Below, one piece after another: positions 27,371 to 35,010 of a stretch of DNA of 36,743 nt. Source of the DNA: Elusimicrobiota bacterium (GTDB lineage: Bacteria > Elusimicrobiota > Elusimicrobia > Elusimicrobiales > UBA9959); assembly GCA_016207645.1 (NCBI GenBank), contig JACQPH010000111.1, positions 1 to 36,743 of the forward strand. Reading direction: 5' to 3'. Below the pieces are notes generated by a model that was not told the origin of the DNA, ran no database searches, and saw nothing but the letters and a program-made list of their open reading frames with translations. The position numbers were made by a program, and so were the translations under genes. The first letter of the stretch is position 1, and the number at the start of each line of letters is the position of its first letter.

Positions 27371-28045
27371 ATGGCCGTTGCAAAAAAGAACGTTACCGTG
27401 CTGATCGCGGATGACCAGACCCTTTTCAGGGAGGGCATCAAAGACCTCCTGGAGGACGAGAAGGGCATAACCGTGGTGGGGGAGGCCTCCAACGGCCCCG
27501 AAGTGGTAGCCATGGCCAAAAAGCTCAAGCCCGACGTCATCCTGATGGACATCAAGCTGCCGCAGATGGACGGCGTTTCCGCCACCCGCATCATCCGCAA
27601 GGAATGCCCCCAGACCAACGTGCTGATCCTCTCCGGCTACGAGGACGAGGCCCACGTGACCGAGGCCATCCAGGCCGGCGCCAACGGCTACCTGTCCAAG
27701 ATGCTGCCCGCCTCCGAGCTGGTGCACGCGCTGAAGACCTTCAACTCCGAGGGCGTCATGATACCCCAGCCCATAATGGGCAAGCTGATCCAGGGCCTGC
27801 GCCAGATGGGCACCCCCGGCTACGACAGCGCCCCGGACGCGCTGACCGCCACCGAGATAAAGGTGATGGCGCTGCTCGGCAAGGGCAAGAGCAATAAGGA
27901 GATCGCCTCCGAGCTGGGCTGCAGCGTGAAGACCATCAAGAACCACCTCAACAGCATCTTCCAGAAGCTGGGCGTGAACAACCGCACCGAGGCCGTGGTC
28001 AGGGCCATAGAGAAGGGCCTGATCTCGCCGGAAGACGGCAGGTAG
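27371..28045 (+). CDS. NarL/FixJ-family response regulator
   Basis: VLIADDQTLFREGI, VILMDIKLPQMDG, LuxR-type HTH LTATEIKVMALLGKGKSNKEIASELGCSVKTIKNHLNSIFQKLGVNNRTEAV. Confidence 0.95.
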   Translation: MAVAKKNVTVLIADDQTLFREGIKDLLEDEKGITVVGEASNGPEVVAMAKKLKPDVILMDIKLPQMDGVSATRIIRKECPQTNVLILSGYEDEAHVTEAIQAGANGYLSKMLPASELVHALKTFNSEGVMIPQPIMGKLIQGLRQMGTPGYDSAPDALTATEIKVMALLGKGKSNKEIASELGCSVKTIKNHLNSIFQKLGVNNRTEAVVRAIEKGLISPEDGR

Positions 28046-28065
28046 GAAACCCCGCCGGCAAGAGG

Positions 28066-28094
28066 CGGCCGGTCCCGCAAGGGCCGGCCGTTTT
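28066..28094 (+). terminator. Rho-independent terminator
   Basis: CGGCCGGTCC-CGCAA-GGGCCGGCCG followed by TTTT, 20 nt after the NarL-type gene. Confidence 0.8.
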
Positions 28095-28106
28095 GCCGTC
28101 CGATAG

Positions 28107-28138
28107 TCAACAATAAAGAAACATCCGCCGCATATACT
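28107..28138 (+). promoter_or_regulatory. Two-unit 11-bp-period direct-repeat box with -10
   Basis: TCAAC 28107, GAAAC 28118, 10 bp, TATACT 28133-28138; directly after a terminator. Confidence 0.55.
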
Positions 28139-28149
28139 ATAACAAAGCC

Positions 28150-28178
28150 TTGAATTAGCCTGTTTTTGGTGGTATAAC
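28150..28178 (+). promoter_or_regulatory. Sigma70-like promoter
   Basis: TTGAAT - 17 bp - TATAAC upstream of the third pilin-like gene. Confidence 0.6.
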
Positions 28179-28184
28179 ATAAGT

Positions 28185-28335
28185 GGGAAAGGCTGAAGGC
28201 TAAGGGATGAAGGCTAAAGAAAAGACCGGCGTGAAAATACAGTTATTGGAATTTTTATTGGATTTAAAGTTGCGGACCGCCCTTTTGGGCTTCCGCCCTT
28301 TATCCTTTATCCTTAATCCTTCATCCTTCGTCCGT
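28185..28335. repeat. Heptad-period inverted array pair
   Basis: GGCTGAAGGCTAAGGGATGAAGGCTAAAG vs CCCTTTATCCTTTATCCTTAATCCTTCATCCTTCG; start codon lies in the left arm. Confidence 0.7.
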
Positions 28336-28494
28336 CGGCCCGGCCAGACCACGGTGGAGTATCTGCTCATGCTGGCCGTGGTGGCGGGCATGGCCTCCAT
28401 AATGGGCGTGCTGTTCCACCGCAGGATACTGGGCGGCATCTTCACGCTGGTGGGAATGATAATAGGCGCCGGCACCCCCACTACCGGGCCCTGA
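28207..28494 (+). CDS. Pilin-like protein with class III signal and unusually long N-terminal leader
   Basis: ...RRPGQTTVEYLLMLAVVAGMASIMGVLF; about 50 aa upstream of the G^Q site, partly encoded by heptad repeats. Confidence 0.75.
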   Translation: MKAKEKTGVKIQLLEFLLDLKLRTALLGFRPLSFILNPSSFVRRPGQTTVEYLLMLAVVAGMASIMGVLFHRRILGGIFTLVGMIIGAGTPTTGP

Positions 28495-28496
28495 AT

Positions 28497-29657
28497 ATGA
28501 AAGGTGAGAAAGAAGGCGGATTCCAGGGGTTCTGGCGGCCTGCGCGGCGGGCCGGGCAGATACTCATACCCTCGCTGCTGGTCATCCCTTCCCTGCTCAT
28601 CTTCGTCTACCTGCTTTTCGAGACCACCAAGCTGTCCCGCGAGAAGATCCGCCAGCAGTTCGCCGTGGACTCCGCCGCCTTCATCCAGATGGGCGACTAT
28701 ACCAATCTGCTGAACCGCACGGCCTACGTCAACGGGACCTTCCCTTACCGCATTTTCAAGGAAGCCTACGAATGCCCCAACCCGGAAACGCCGCTGCAGA
28801 TGGCCTCCGGCTCCGGCACCATCTGCCCCTACGACATGCTTTACGCGGCGGGGCTGTTCCCCAAGTACACCGGCGACGTCAAAGGCCAGCAGCCGGACCC
28901 GCTGGACAATAAAAAGAAATGGGACATAGTGTTCTCCCCCGGCATCAGGCCGGAGTTCGACGGCAATCCCAGTTCCAAGATGGACAAGGGGCTGCTGGAC
29001 CTGATAACCCAGAAGCAGGGCGTGGACATCATGATAGAGTGGGGCACCGCCATAGGCTATTACAAGTTCTATTCCCAGGTCTACAGCCTGCTGGGCCAGG
29101 TGGAGGAGTCGCAGTGGACCGTTTTCGACCGCCTCACCGAAAGCTTCAACTTCTTCCGCAAATCCTACTACCTGAACGCCAATACCCCCGACTGCGTGAA
29201 GAACCCGCAGACCTGCGGGAACGACGGGGTCTACAGCAGCGGCGGCTTCAATTCGACGAAGCTGACGAAGGGCGGCAATTTTTTCATGCATTACGCCCTG
29301 AAGGTCCAGTTCCACGCCAAGGTCTTCACCGGCGGCAGCCTGCCCCCGTATTACCTGGGCAAGACCAACCCGCCCATGGACATGACCACCATGGCCCCGG
29401 ACGGCCTGTTCCAGCTGGCCACCGTCACCGACTCCAGGCTCAAGAAGTTCGGCGACGGGCTGGACGTCTACCAGGGCTGGGACGCCCCGTCCAATTACTT
29501 CAATATCGATTTCAACAACATCGCGAAGTGCACCGAGACCGGCAGGCCCTGCGTGCACGCGCTGGTCACCTCCCAGTGCCCGCAGCTGACCACGGCCGGC
29601 AACAACTGCGTCTGGCCCGCGCCGACGCCCAAGTACCAGACCAGGCTTTATCCGTAA
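28497..29657 (+). CDS. TadG-like pilus-associated protein
   Basis: RRAGQILIPSLLVIPSLLIFVYLLFETTKLSREKIRQQFAVDSAAF N-terminal TM region followed by large exported domain. Confidence 0.6.
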   Translation: MKGEKEGGFQGFWRPARRAGQILIPSLLVIPSLLIFVYLLFETTKLSREKIRQQFAVDSAAFIQMGDYTNLLNRTAYVNGTFPYRIFKEAYECPNPETPLQMASGSGTICPYDMLYAAGLFPKYTGDVKGQQPDPLDNKKKWDIVFSPGIRPEFDGNPSSKMDKGLLDLITQKQGVDIMIEWGTAIGYYKFYSQVYSLLGQVEESQWTVFDRLTESFNFFRKSYYLNANTPDCVKNPQTCGNDGVYSSGGFNSTKLTKGGNFFMHYALKVQFHAKVFTGGSLPPYYLGKTNPPMDMTTMAPDGLFQLATVTDSRLKKFGDGLDVYQGWDAPSNYFNIDFNNIAKCTETGRPCVHALVTSQCPQLTTAGNNCVWPAPTPKYQTRLYP

Positions 29658-29660
29658 CGG

Positions 29661-29792
29661 CAGGGTAGAGGGGAGAGGGGTTAGGGTAGAGGGTGTGGAG
29701 TGCGTAAACTTGAGGCTTTTTAAGAATTTTTAAATATTATGATGCGGCTATTCAAAAAACCCTCTACCCTAACCCCTCTACCCTCTACCCTG
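29661..29792. repeat. Heptad-period inverted array pair, 34-nt arms
   Basis: 29661-29694 and 29759-29792 are complementary at 33/34 positions; 64-nt loop contains the start codon of the TadE-like gene. Confidence 0.9.
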
Positions 29793-30326
29793 GCTTGTCC
29801 CCGCCGCCGGCGGGGGCAGGCCATGACCGAGGTGGTGCTGCTTTTTCCGCTTTTCCTGCTGATAGTCTTCATCACGGCCAAGATCTTCGCCCTGCTGGTG
29901 CTGGTGCAGAAGCTGGAGATAGCCTCCTATTACGCCGCGCGGCGCTGGCAGCTGGAGTCGCACCTCAACGCCGACCAGGCCAACTGGGACGAGAACACCC
30001 TCAAGAAGGACATCGAGAAGAACCTGCGCGGCTATATAGGTTTCGACACCCCGGCCGTGAGCAAATTCCTCAACCTGAAGGACATGAAGATAGAAGTGGT
30101 CCGCACCCAGGTCTGGAACGTGATAACCATTACCGTGACCACCACCCCGGCCGGGATAAAGATGCTCTGCAAGTACCCTTCCCAGGCGGTCTGCGCCGCG
30201 CCTTACGGCAAGGCCTGCGCCGACGGCTACGCCTACATCTGCCAGGGGGGAAAATCGATGGAAGTCATAAAATACGTGCCGAACCGCGACCGCCCCATCC
30301 AGTTCGTGCTGCCCGGTCTCAAATAA
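29739..30326 (+). CDS. TadE/TadF-like pseudopilin
   Basis: RRRRGQAMTEVVLLFPLFLLIVFITAKIFALLVLVQKLEIASYYAARRW; leader encoded by heptad repeats; ATG 29742 is an alternative start. Confidence 0.65.
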   Translation: MMRLFKKPSTLTPLPSTLACPRRRRGQAMTEVVLLFPLFLLIVFITAKIFALLVLVQKLEIASYYAARRWQLESHLNADQANWDENTLKKDIEKNLRGYIGFDTPAVSKFLNLKDMKIEVVRTQVWNVITITVTTTPAGIKMLCKYPSQAVCAAPYGKACADGYAYICQGGKSMEVIKYVPNRDRPIQFVLPGLK

Positions 30327-30334
30327 GGACTAAA

Positions 30335-31990
30335 ATGCTCTGGTTCAAGATCAAGCTCTTTCTTCAGCGTCACTGGGTGGGCCTCGCCGTAGCCGCCATC
30401 GTCGTCATAGCGGTGCTCTTCCCGATCTGGTACCTCGCCGGGGTGGAGGAGAACACCCGCCGCTACATCATCAGCATGAACGTGGCCAGCATGCCCTGGA
30501 TGGTGCTCAATACCGTCATCTTCGTGGGCTTCCTGTACCTGATGCAGTCCGGCGGCCTGAGCGCGCTGAAAAAGACCAAGATAGACGCCGCCGCGGTCAA
30601 TATCAAGTTCTCCGACGTGATAGGCCTGACCGAGGCCAAGCGCGAGGCCTGGGAAGTGGTGCAGCTCATCAAGGACCGCACCCGCGTGAAGGCCATAGGC
30701 GGCAAGATCCTCAAGGGCGTGCTGCTGGTGGGGCCTCCGGGCTGCGGCAAGACCCTGCTGGCCAAGGCCGTGGCCACCGAGGCCGGCGTGCCTTTCATCT
30801 CCATCTCCGGCTCCGAATTCGTGGAAGTCTTCGTGGGCGTCGGCGCCAGCCGTGTGCGCAAGCTTTTCAAGCAGGCCAGGGAATACGCCCAGGCCCACGG
30901 CTCCTGCATCATCTTCATCGACGAGGTGGAAGTGATAGGCCGCAAAAGGGTGCTCTACGACGCCTTCGGCGGCGGCTCCGAGACCAACAGCACGCAGAAC
31001 CAGCTGCTGGTGGAGATGGACGGCCTGGATTCCGCCGCCAACGTGGTGGTGTTCGCGGCCACCAACGCCCTGGAGGACATCCTCGACGACGCCCTGCTGC
31101 GGCCGGGCCGCTTCGACCGCAAAATTTTCGTGGGGCGGCCCAACCTGGAGGAGCGGGAGGCCCTGTTCGGCTACTACCTGGGCAAGGTGAAATACGCTCC
31201 CGAGGTGGATGTGCCGCGCCTCGCCCGCAAGGCCGTGCATAAGAGCCCGGCCGAGATAGAGAACATAATAAAGGAAGCGGCTCTTATCGCGGCCCGTAAC
31301 ACGCGCGACCTGATAACCTATAAGGATTTCAGCGAGGCCATCGAGCGCGTGGAGCTGGGCGTGGCCCACCGCCTGAGCCTGAACCCGCATGAGCGCGAGA
31401 TGACCGCCTTCCACGAAGCCGGCCATTTGCTGGCGCTTTACCTCACCCATCCCACCAGCGACGTGTTCAAGGTCTCCATCCTCAACCGCGGCGGCGCGCT
31501 GGGCGTGGTGCATTCCACCCCCACCGAGGAGATCTACGCCTCCGACGCCAATACCCTGCTGGCCCATATCCGCACCTCCCTGGGCGGCTACACCGCCGAG
31601 AAGATAAAGTACGGCGTCACCACGGAAGGGGTCAGCGCCGACTTCGCGAAGATCACCAGGCTGGCGCACGACATGGTGTGGAAGCTCGGCATGGGCAGGT
31701 CCGGCTTCCTGGGGGATTTTACGGCCATCCCGCAGCATGAGCGCTCCGGCGATATAGGCACCGAGCTGAACCGGGAAGCCCAGGCTATCATAAAGGAGCA
31801 GTACGCCGTCGTGGACGCCCTGCTCAGGGAGAACTGGCCGATAGTCGAACGCTTCGTCAAGGAGCTCCTCGCCCGCGAGGAACTGGATTATGACGAAATA
31901 GCCGCTATCTTCAACGAATACGGCAAGCCGCCGAGGCCGCTGCAGAAAGGGCAGGCGCCGCTGCCGCCGCCGCGGCTCCCACCCCCTTGA
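30335..31990 (+). CDS. FtsH-family membrane AAA+ zinc metalloprotease (paralogue-like)
   Basis: two N-terminal TMs; [42 protein letters not shown], zinc motif FHEAGHLL and [15 protein letters not shown]. Confidence 0.92.
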   Translation: MLWFKIKLFLQRHWVGLAVAAIVVIAVLFPIWYLAGVEENTRRYIISMNVASMPWMVLNTVIFVGFLYLMQSGGLSALKKTKIDAAAVNIKFSDVIGLTEAKREAWEVVQLIKDRTRVKAIGGKILKGVLLVGPPGCGKTLLAKAVATEAGVPFISISGSEFVEVFVGVGASRVRKLFKQAREYAQAHGSCIIFIDEVEVIGRKRVLYDAFGGGSETNSTQNQLLVEMDGLDSAANVVVFAATNALEDILDDALLRPGRFDRKIFVGRPNLEEREALFGYYLGKVKYAPEVDVPRLARKAVHKSPAEIENIIKEAALIAARNTRDLITYKDFSEAIERVELGVAHRLSLNPHEREMTAFHEAGHLLALYLTHPTSDVFKVSILNRGGALGVVHSTPTEEIYASDANTLLAHIRTSLGGYTAEKIKYGVTTEGVSADFAKITRLAHDMVWKLGMGRSGFLGDFTAIPQHERSGDIGTELNREAQAIIKEQYAVVDALLRENWPIVERFVKELLAREELDYDEIAAIFNEYGKPPRPLQKGQAPLPPPRLPPP

Positions 31991-32015
31991 AATTCCGCGT
32001 TTCCTCTGCTATAAC
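31987..32015 (+). promoter_or_regulatory. Sigma70-like promoter overlapping the ftsH-like stop codon
   Basis: TTGAAA - 17 bp - TATAAC; TGA stop lies inside the -35. Confidence 0.6.
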
Positions 32016-32105
32016 ATTAGGGTGAAATAAAGGCCTCGGAGATGGTTACCCTACCAGTCCCCGGACCTTAAGTTTTATTTGTTGTTTTCCGTGATTGGAG
32101 GTTAT

Positions 32106-33581
32106 ATGCCTTCCGATGAAGAAAAAGAAGCCGCTGAAGAGAAAGCAGCCCCGGAGCCGGAGATAGTGGACCTGGGGTCGGCCGCGCAGGCCGCTCAGGA
32201 CGCGGGGTCCGAAGGACAATATAGTTCTTCCGGTATGCCGTTATCGGGAGACGAGACCCCGGAAGAAGAAGCCGGGGAAGAGCCCGAAGAAGAGCAGGAG
32301 ACCCCCGCCGAAAAAAAAGAAAAAAAATTCTGGCTGTTTTCATTGGGGCTGGTGCTGCTGCTGCTCGCGGGCGGCGGCTATTTCGCCGTCACCGGCATGC
32401 GCCAGGCCGCGCATAAGCTGGGCGGCGGTTCCGATTTCGAGAAGCTTTCGGCCAACAGCACCGTTTACGACGGAAGGGCGGCCGGCGCGGCCGCCGCCGG
32501 GAACGCCGATTATTTCCCGCCGGACGAGGAGAACGCCGGGGCCCGGGTCCAGGAGAAGCCTAAAGGAGACAGGGTAAACCCCTCTTTGATGCGCACAAAG
32601 GAAGAACTGCTTGCCGGGGCCTCCGGAAAGCGCGCGGCGCAGGGCGCGGCCTACGTTCCGGAGCGGGAGGATATAGAGGAGTCCCGGCCTTCGGCGGCTC
32701 CGGCCGGGCAGGCCGCTATGGCCGAGAGATTGCAGGCCAAGGCGGCTTTCAACACCTTCAGAACGGGCTCCGGGGGCGCTAAAAATTCGCCTTCGGCCGC
32801 TTCCGGCGCAGCAGGGGCTTTCCAGGGCAGCGGCGCCGTCATCGGCAGGGCCACGGAACAGCGCGAGACGAATTCCTCCACGCCCAAAGGGGCGGCCCGC
32901 GGTTCGGTGGTGGAGGGGCTGAAAAGCGCTTTCAGGGCCTCCTTTTACGGCGCCCGCGTCGCCTCGCACGACACGGCCAGGGGCTGGATAGCCAGGACTT
33001 TCGACGGCACGCAGGAGGCCACCACCGCCATAGAGTACGACGAGAAGATGCGCGCCAAGCTGGACAGGGTGAACCCGAACGCGATCCCCGGCTTCCTGCG
33101 GGAGCAGGACGTGAGCGCGGCCGAGGCCAAAACGCTTTCCGTCTCCAAGGTGGCCAAGCCGAAAATGGACAAGGAAGGCACCAAGGAGGCGCTGGCCGAG
33201 GACAAGGACTACCAGGCGAAAAAAGCGGCCGGCGGGTTTTCGGGCAGCATGATCAACGGCATCTTCAACGGCCTCTCCGGCCCGCCGAATGACGACAAGG
33301 GCGCTCCCCCCGGTCCTACCGACGACGAGGACGATGATATGGACCTCTTCTCCAATCCCGAAGACGAGGCCGACCTGAACTCGCTCGGCCTGAGCGAATA
33401 TATGGAATCCACCGGCTTCGGCGAGGAATGCGGCTGCAGCGAGGCGGCCCCCTGCTGCTGCCTGCCGCAGAACACGGTCAGCCAGAATTGCCCCATGTAC
33501 GGGCCCTTTCTGCCGAACGACCCCTGCGGCGCGGCTATGTACGGCGCCGCCGCCGGCGGCGTGATGGCCGGACAGCAGTAA
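32106..33581 (+). CDS. Single-TM protein with acidic cytoplasmic N-terminus, low-complexity periplasmic region and Cys-rich C-terminus
   Basis: ATG 32106 preceded by GGAGGTTAT; TM FWLFSLGLVLLLLAGGGYFAV; tail EECGCSEAAPCCCLPQNTVSQNCPMYGPFLPNDPCG. Confidence 0.65.
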   Translation: MPSDEEKEAAEEKAAPEPEIVDLGSAAQAAQDAGSEGQYSSSGMPLSGDETPEEEAGEEPEEEQETPAEKKEKKFWLFSLGLVLLLLAGGGYFAVTGMRQAAHKLGGGSDFEKLSANSTVYDGRAAGAAAAGNADYFPPDEENAGARVQEKPKGDRVNPSLMRTKEELLAGASGKRAAQGAAYVPEREDIEESRPSAAPAGQAAMAERLQAKAAFNTFRTGSGGAKNSPSAASGAAGAFQGSGAVIGRATEQRETNSSTPKGAARGSVVEGLKSAFRASFYGARVASHDTARGWIARTFDGTQEATTAIEYDEKMRAKLDRVNPNAIPGFLREQDVSAAEAKTLSVSKVAKPKMDKEGTKEALAEDKDYQAKKAAGGFSGSMINGIFNGLSGPPNDDKGAPPGPTDDEDDDMDLFSNPEDEADLNSLGLSEYMESTGFGEECGCSEAAPCCCLPQNTVSQNCPMYGPFLPNDPCGAAMYGAAAGGVMAGQQ

Positions 33582-33621
33582 ACGCGCCGTTCTAAATAAC
33601 GCTATGGAGTTGTAACTGCTC

Positions 33622-33670
33622 ACCCCCCTCCCTTCCCTCCCCCCTCGAGGGGGAGGGTTAGGGTGGGGGG
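33622..33670. repeat. C/G-rich imperfect palindrome in an intergenic region
   Basis: ACCCCCCTCCCTTCCCTCCCCC-CTCGAG-GGGGAGGGTTAGGGTGGGGGG. Confidence 0.75.
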
Positions 33671-33708
33671 CGCTTTCCAAAGAACCTAAGTAGTTATATG
33701 GAGTTTTA

Positions 33709-34827
33709 ATGAGGAAATCATACCTGCTGCTGCTCCTCCCTTTCGCCGCGGCCTGCTCCGGGAAGCTTCCCGAACAGGAAGTCCTGAAGATCTTCTCCCG
33801 TCACAGCTACGAGGAACATTCCCCGCAGCGGCTCTCCGGCCTGCTGAAAGAAAAGGGGGCCGGCGGCCTCAGGGACCTGGACCGGCGCGCGCTGGTGCTG
33901 AAGGCCAGGCGCCCGGTGAAGGCCAGGGGCCCCGGGATCAGCGTCTGCTCGGGCCTCCTGGTGGGGTTGCGCCCGGACGGGCTCTGTATCCTGAAGGTTT
34001 TCAAGGACTCGCCAGGCGCCGCCGCGGGCCTGCGCGACGGGGACCGGGTGCTGGAGCTGGACGGCGAGCCGGCTTCCCCGGACGCGGCCCTCAGGCGCCT
34101 GAGCGGGAGCGCCGGTTTCACGCTGAAGGTTGGGCGCCCGGGAGCGGCCGGGCCTTTCGAGGCGAAAGTCTCCCGCGAGGACTTCTTCTTCCCGCCGAAT
34201 TTCGGTTTTTACGACAGGCGGACCCGCACGGCCTTTCTGCGGCTAGGCCTTTTTTTCGAGGGTTCGGCGGCACCGGTGCTGGACGGCCTCGACGCCATGC
34301 GCCGCCTGGGCGCGGCGAACCTGATCCTGGACCTGCGGGATAATCCGGGCGGCGTGCCGGCCGAAGCCGCGGAAATGCTCAAGGCCTTCGCCCCGAAGGC
34401 GGGCCGGGTTCTCGAGGTCAGGTCGCGGCATAAGGGCTATTCCGCCCTTTACGAGGCCGCCGGGAAGGGCCGCTTCGCCGGCCTGAGAACGGCCGTCCTG
34501 GTGAACTCCGGCACTTCCATGGCCGCCGAGGTTTTCGCCAGGTCCCTCAAAGAGATCTCCGGTACCGTTCTTGTGGGTGAGACCACGGCCGGCAGCGTTT
34601 CCCTGGTGCGCGCCTTCAGCCTCGGCGACGGGCGCGGCCTGGAACTGACCGTGGCGAAGCTGTTCCCGCCCTCCGGCCTGGATATGGAAGGGAAAGGGGC
34701 GGAGCCTGACCTGAAGGCGGGCGGGAAGATCCCCGGCCGCGTCTGGGATGATTCCCGTGAGACCGCCCTGCTGGGGGACGAGGCTTACGCCGCTGCCGGC
34801 CTGTTCGCGGCCGGCAAAGCCCCTTGA
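33709..34827 (+). CDS. Putative lipoprotein, PDZ + S41 (C-terminal processing peptidase-like) domain
   Basis: lipobox-like LPFAAACSG; PDZ VFKDSPGAAAGLRDGDRVLELDG; S41 LILDLRDNPGGVPAEAAEML, VLVNSGTSMAAEVFARSLKEI, GETTAG. Confidence 0.82.
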   Translation: MRKSYLLLLLPFAAACSGKLPEQEVLKIFSRHSYEEHSPQRLSGLLKEKGAGGLRDLDRRALVLKARRPVKARGPGISVCSGLLVGLRPDGLCILKVFKDSPGAAAGLRDGDRVLELDGEPASPDAALRRLSGSAGFTLKVGRPGAAGPFEAKVSREDFFFPPNFGFYDRRTRTAFLRLGLFFEGSAAPVLDGLDAMRRLGAANLILDLRDNPGGVPAEAAEMLKAFAPKAGRVLEVRSRHKGYSALYEAAGKGRFAGLRTAVLVNSGTSMAAEVFARSLKEISGTVLVGETTAGSVSLVRAFSLGDGRGLELTVAKLFPPSGLDMEGKGAEPDLKAGGKIPGRVWDDSRETALLGDEAYAAAGLFAAGKAP

Positions 34828-34904
34828 CAGGCAACCGTAAGCCATTAAAATCGCGTTTACTACTACTTATTCCTGCCTACTACACCAGCTTCTTGGTTAA
34901 TTAT

Positions 34905-34965
34905 TTGACAAGATGTATGGCATCTTGTCTAATTGCTTGACAAGATGTAGGTTTTGTTGTATATT
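34905..34965 (+). promoter_or_regulatory. Tandem sigma70-like promoters with embedded operator-like repeats
   Basis: TTGACA(34905)-17-TCTAAT and TTGACA(34937)-17-TATATT; inverted repeat GACAAGATG-tatgg-CATCTTGTC (34907-34929) plus third copy TTGACAAGATG 34937-34947. Confidence 0.7.
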
Positions 34966-35010
34966 TTTCCTAATCATGGGTAAGAGGTTAAAAGGAGGCG
35001 CTTTATTGAC

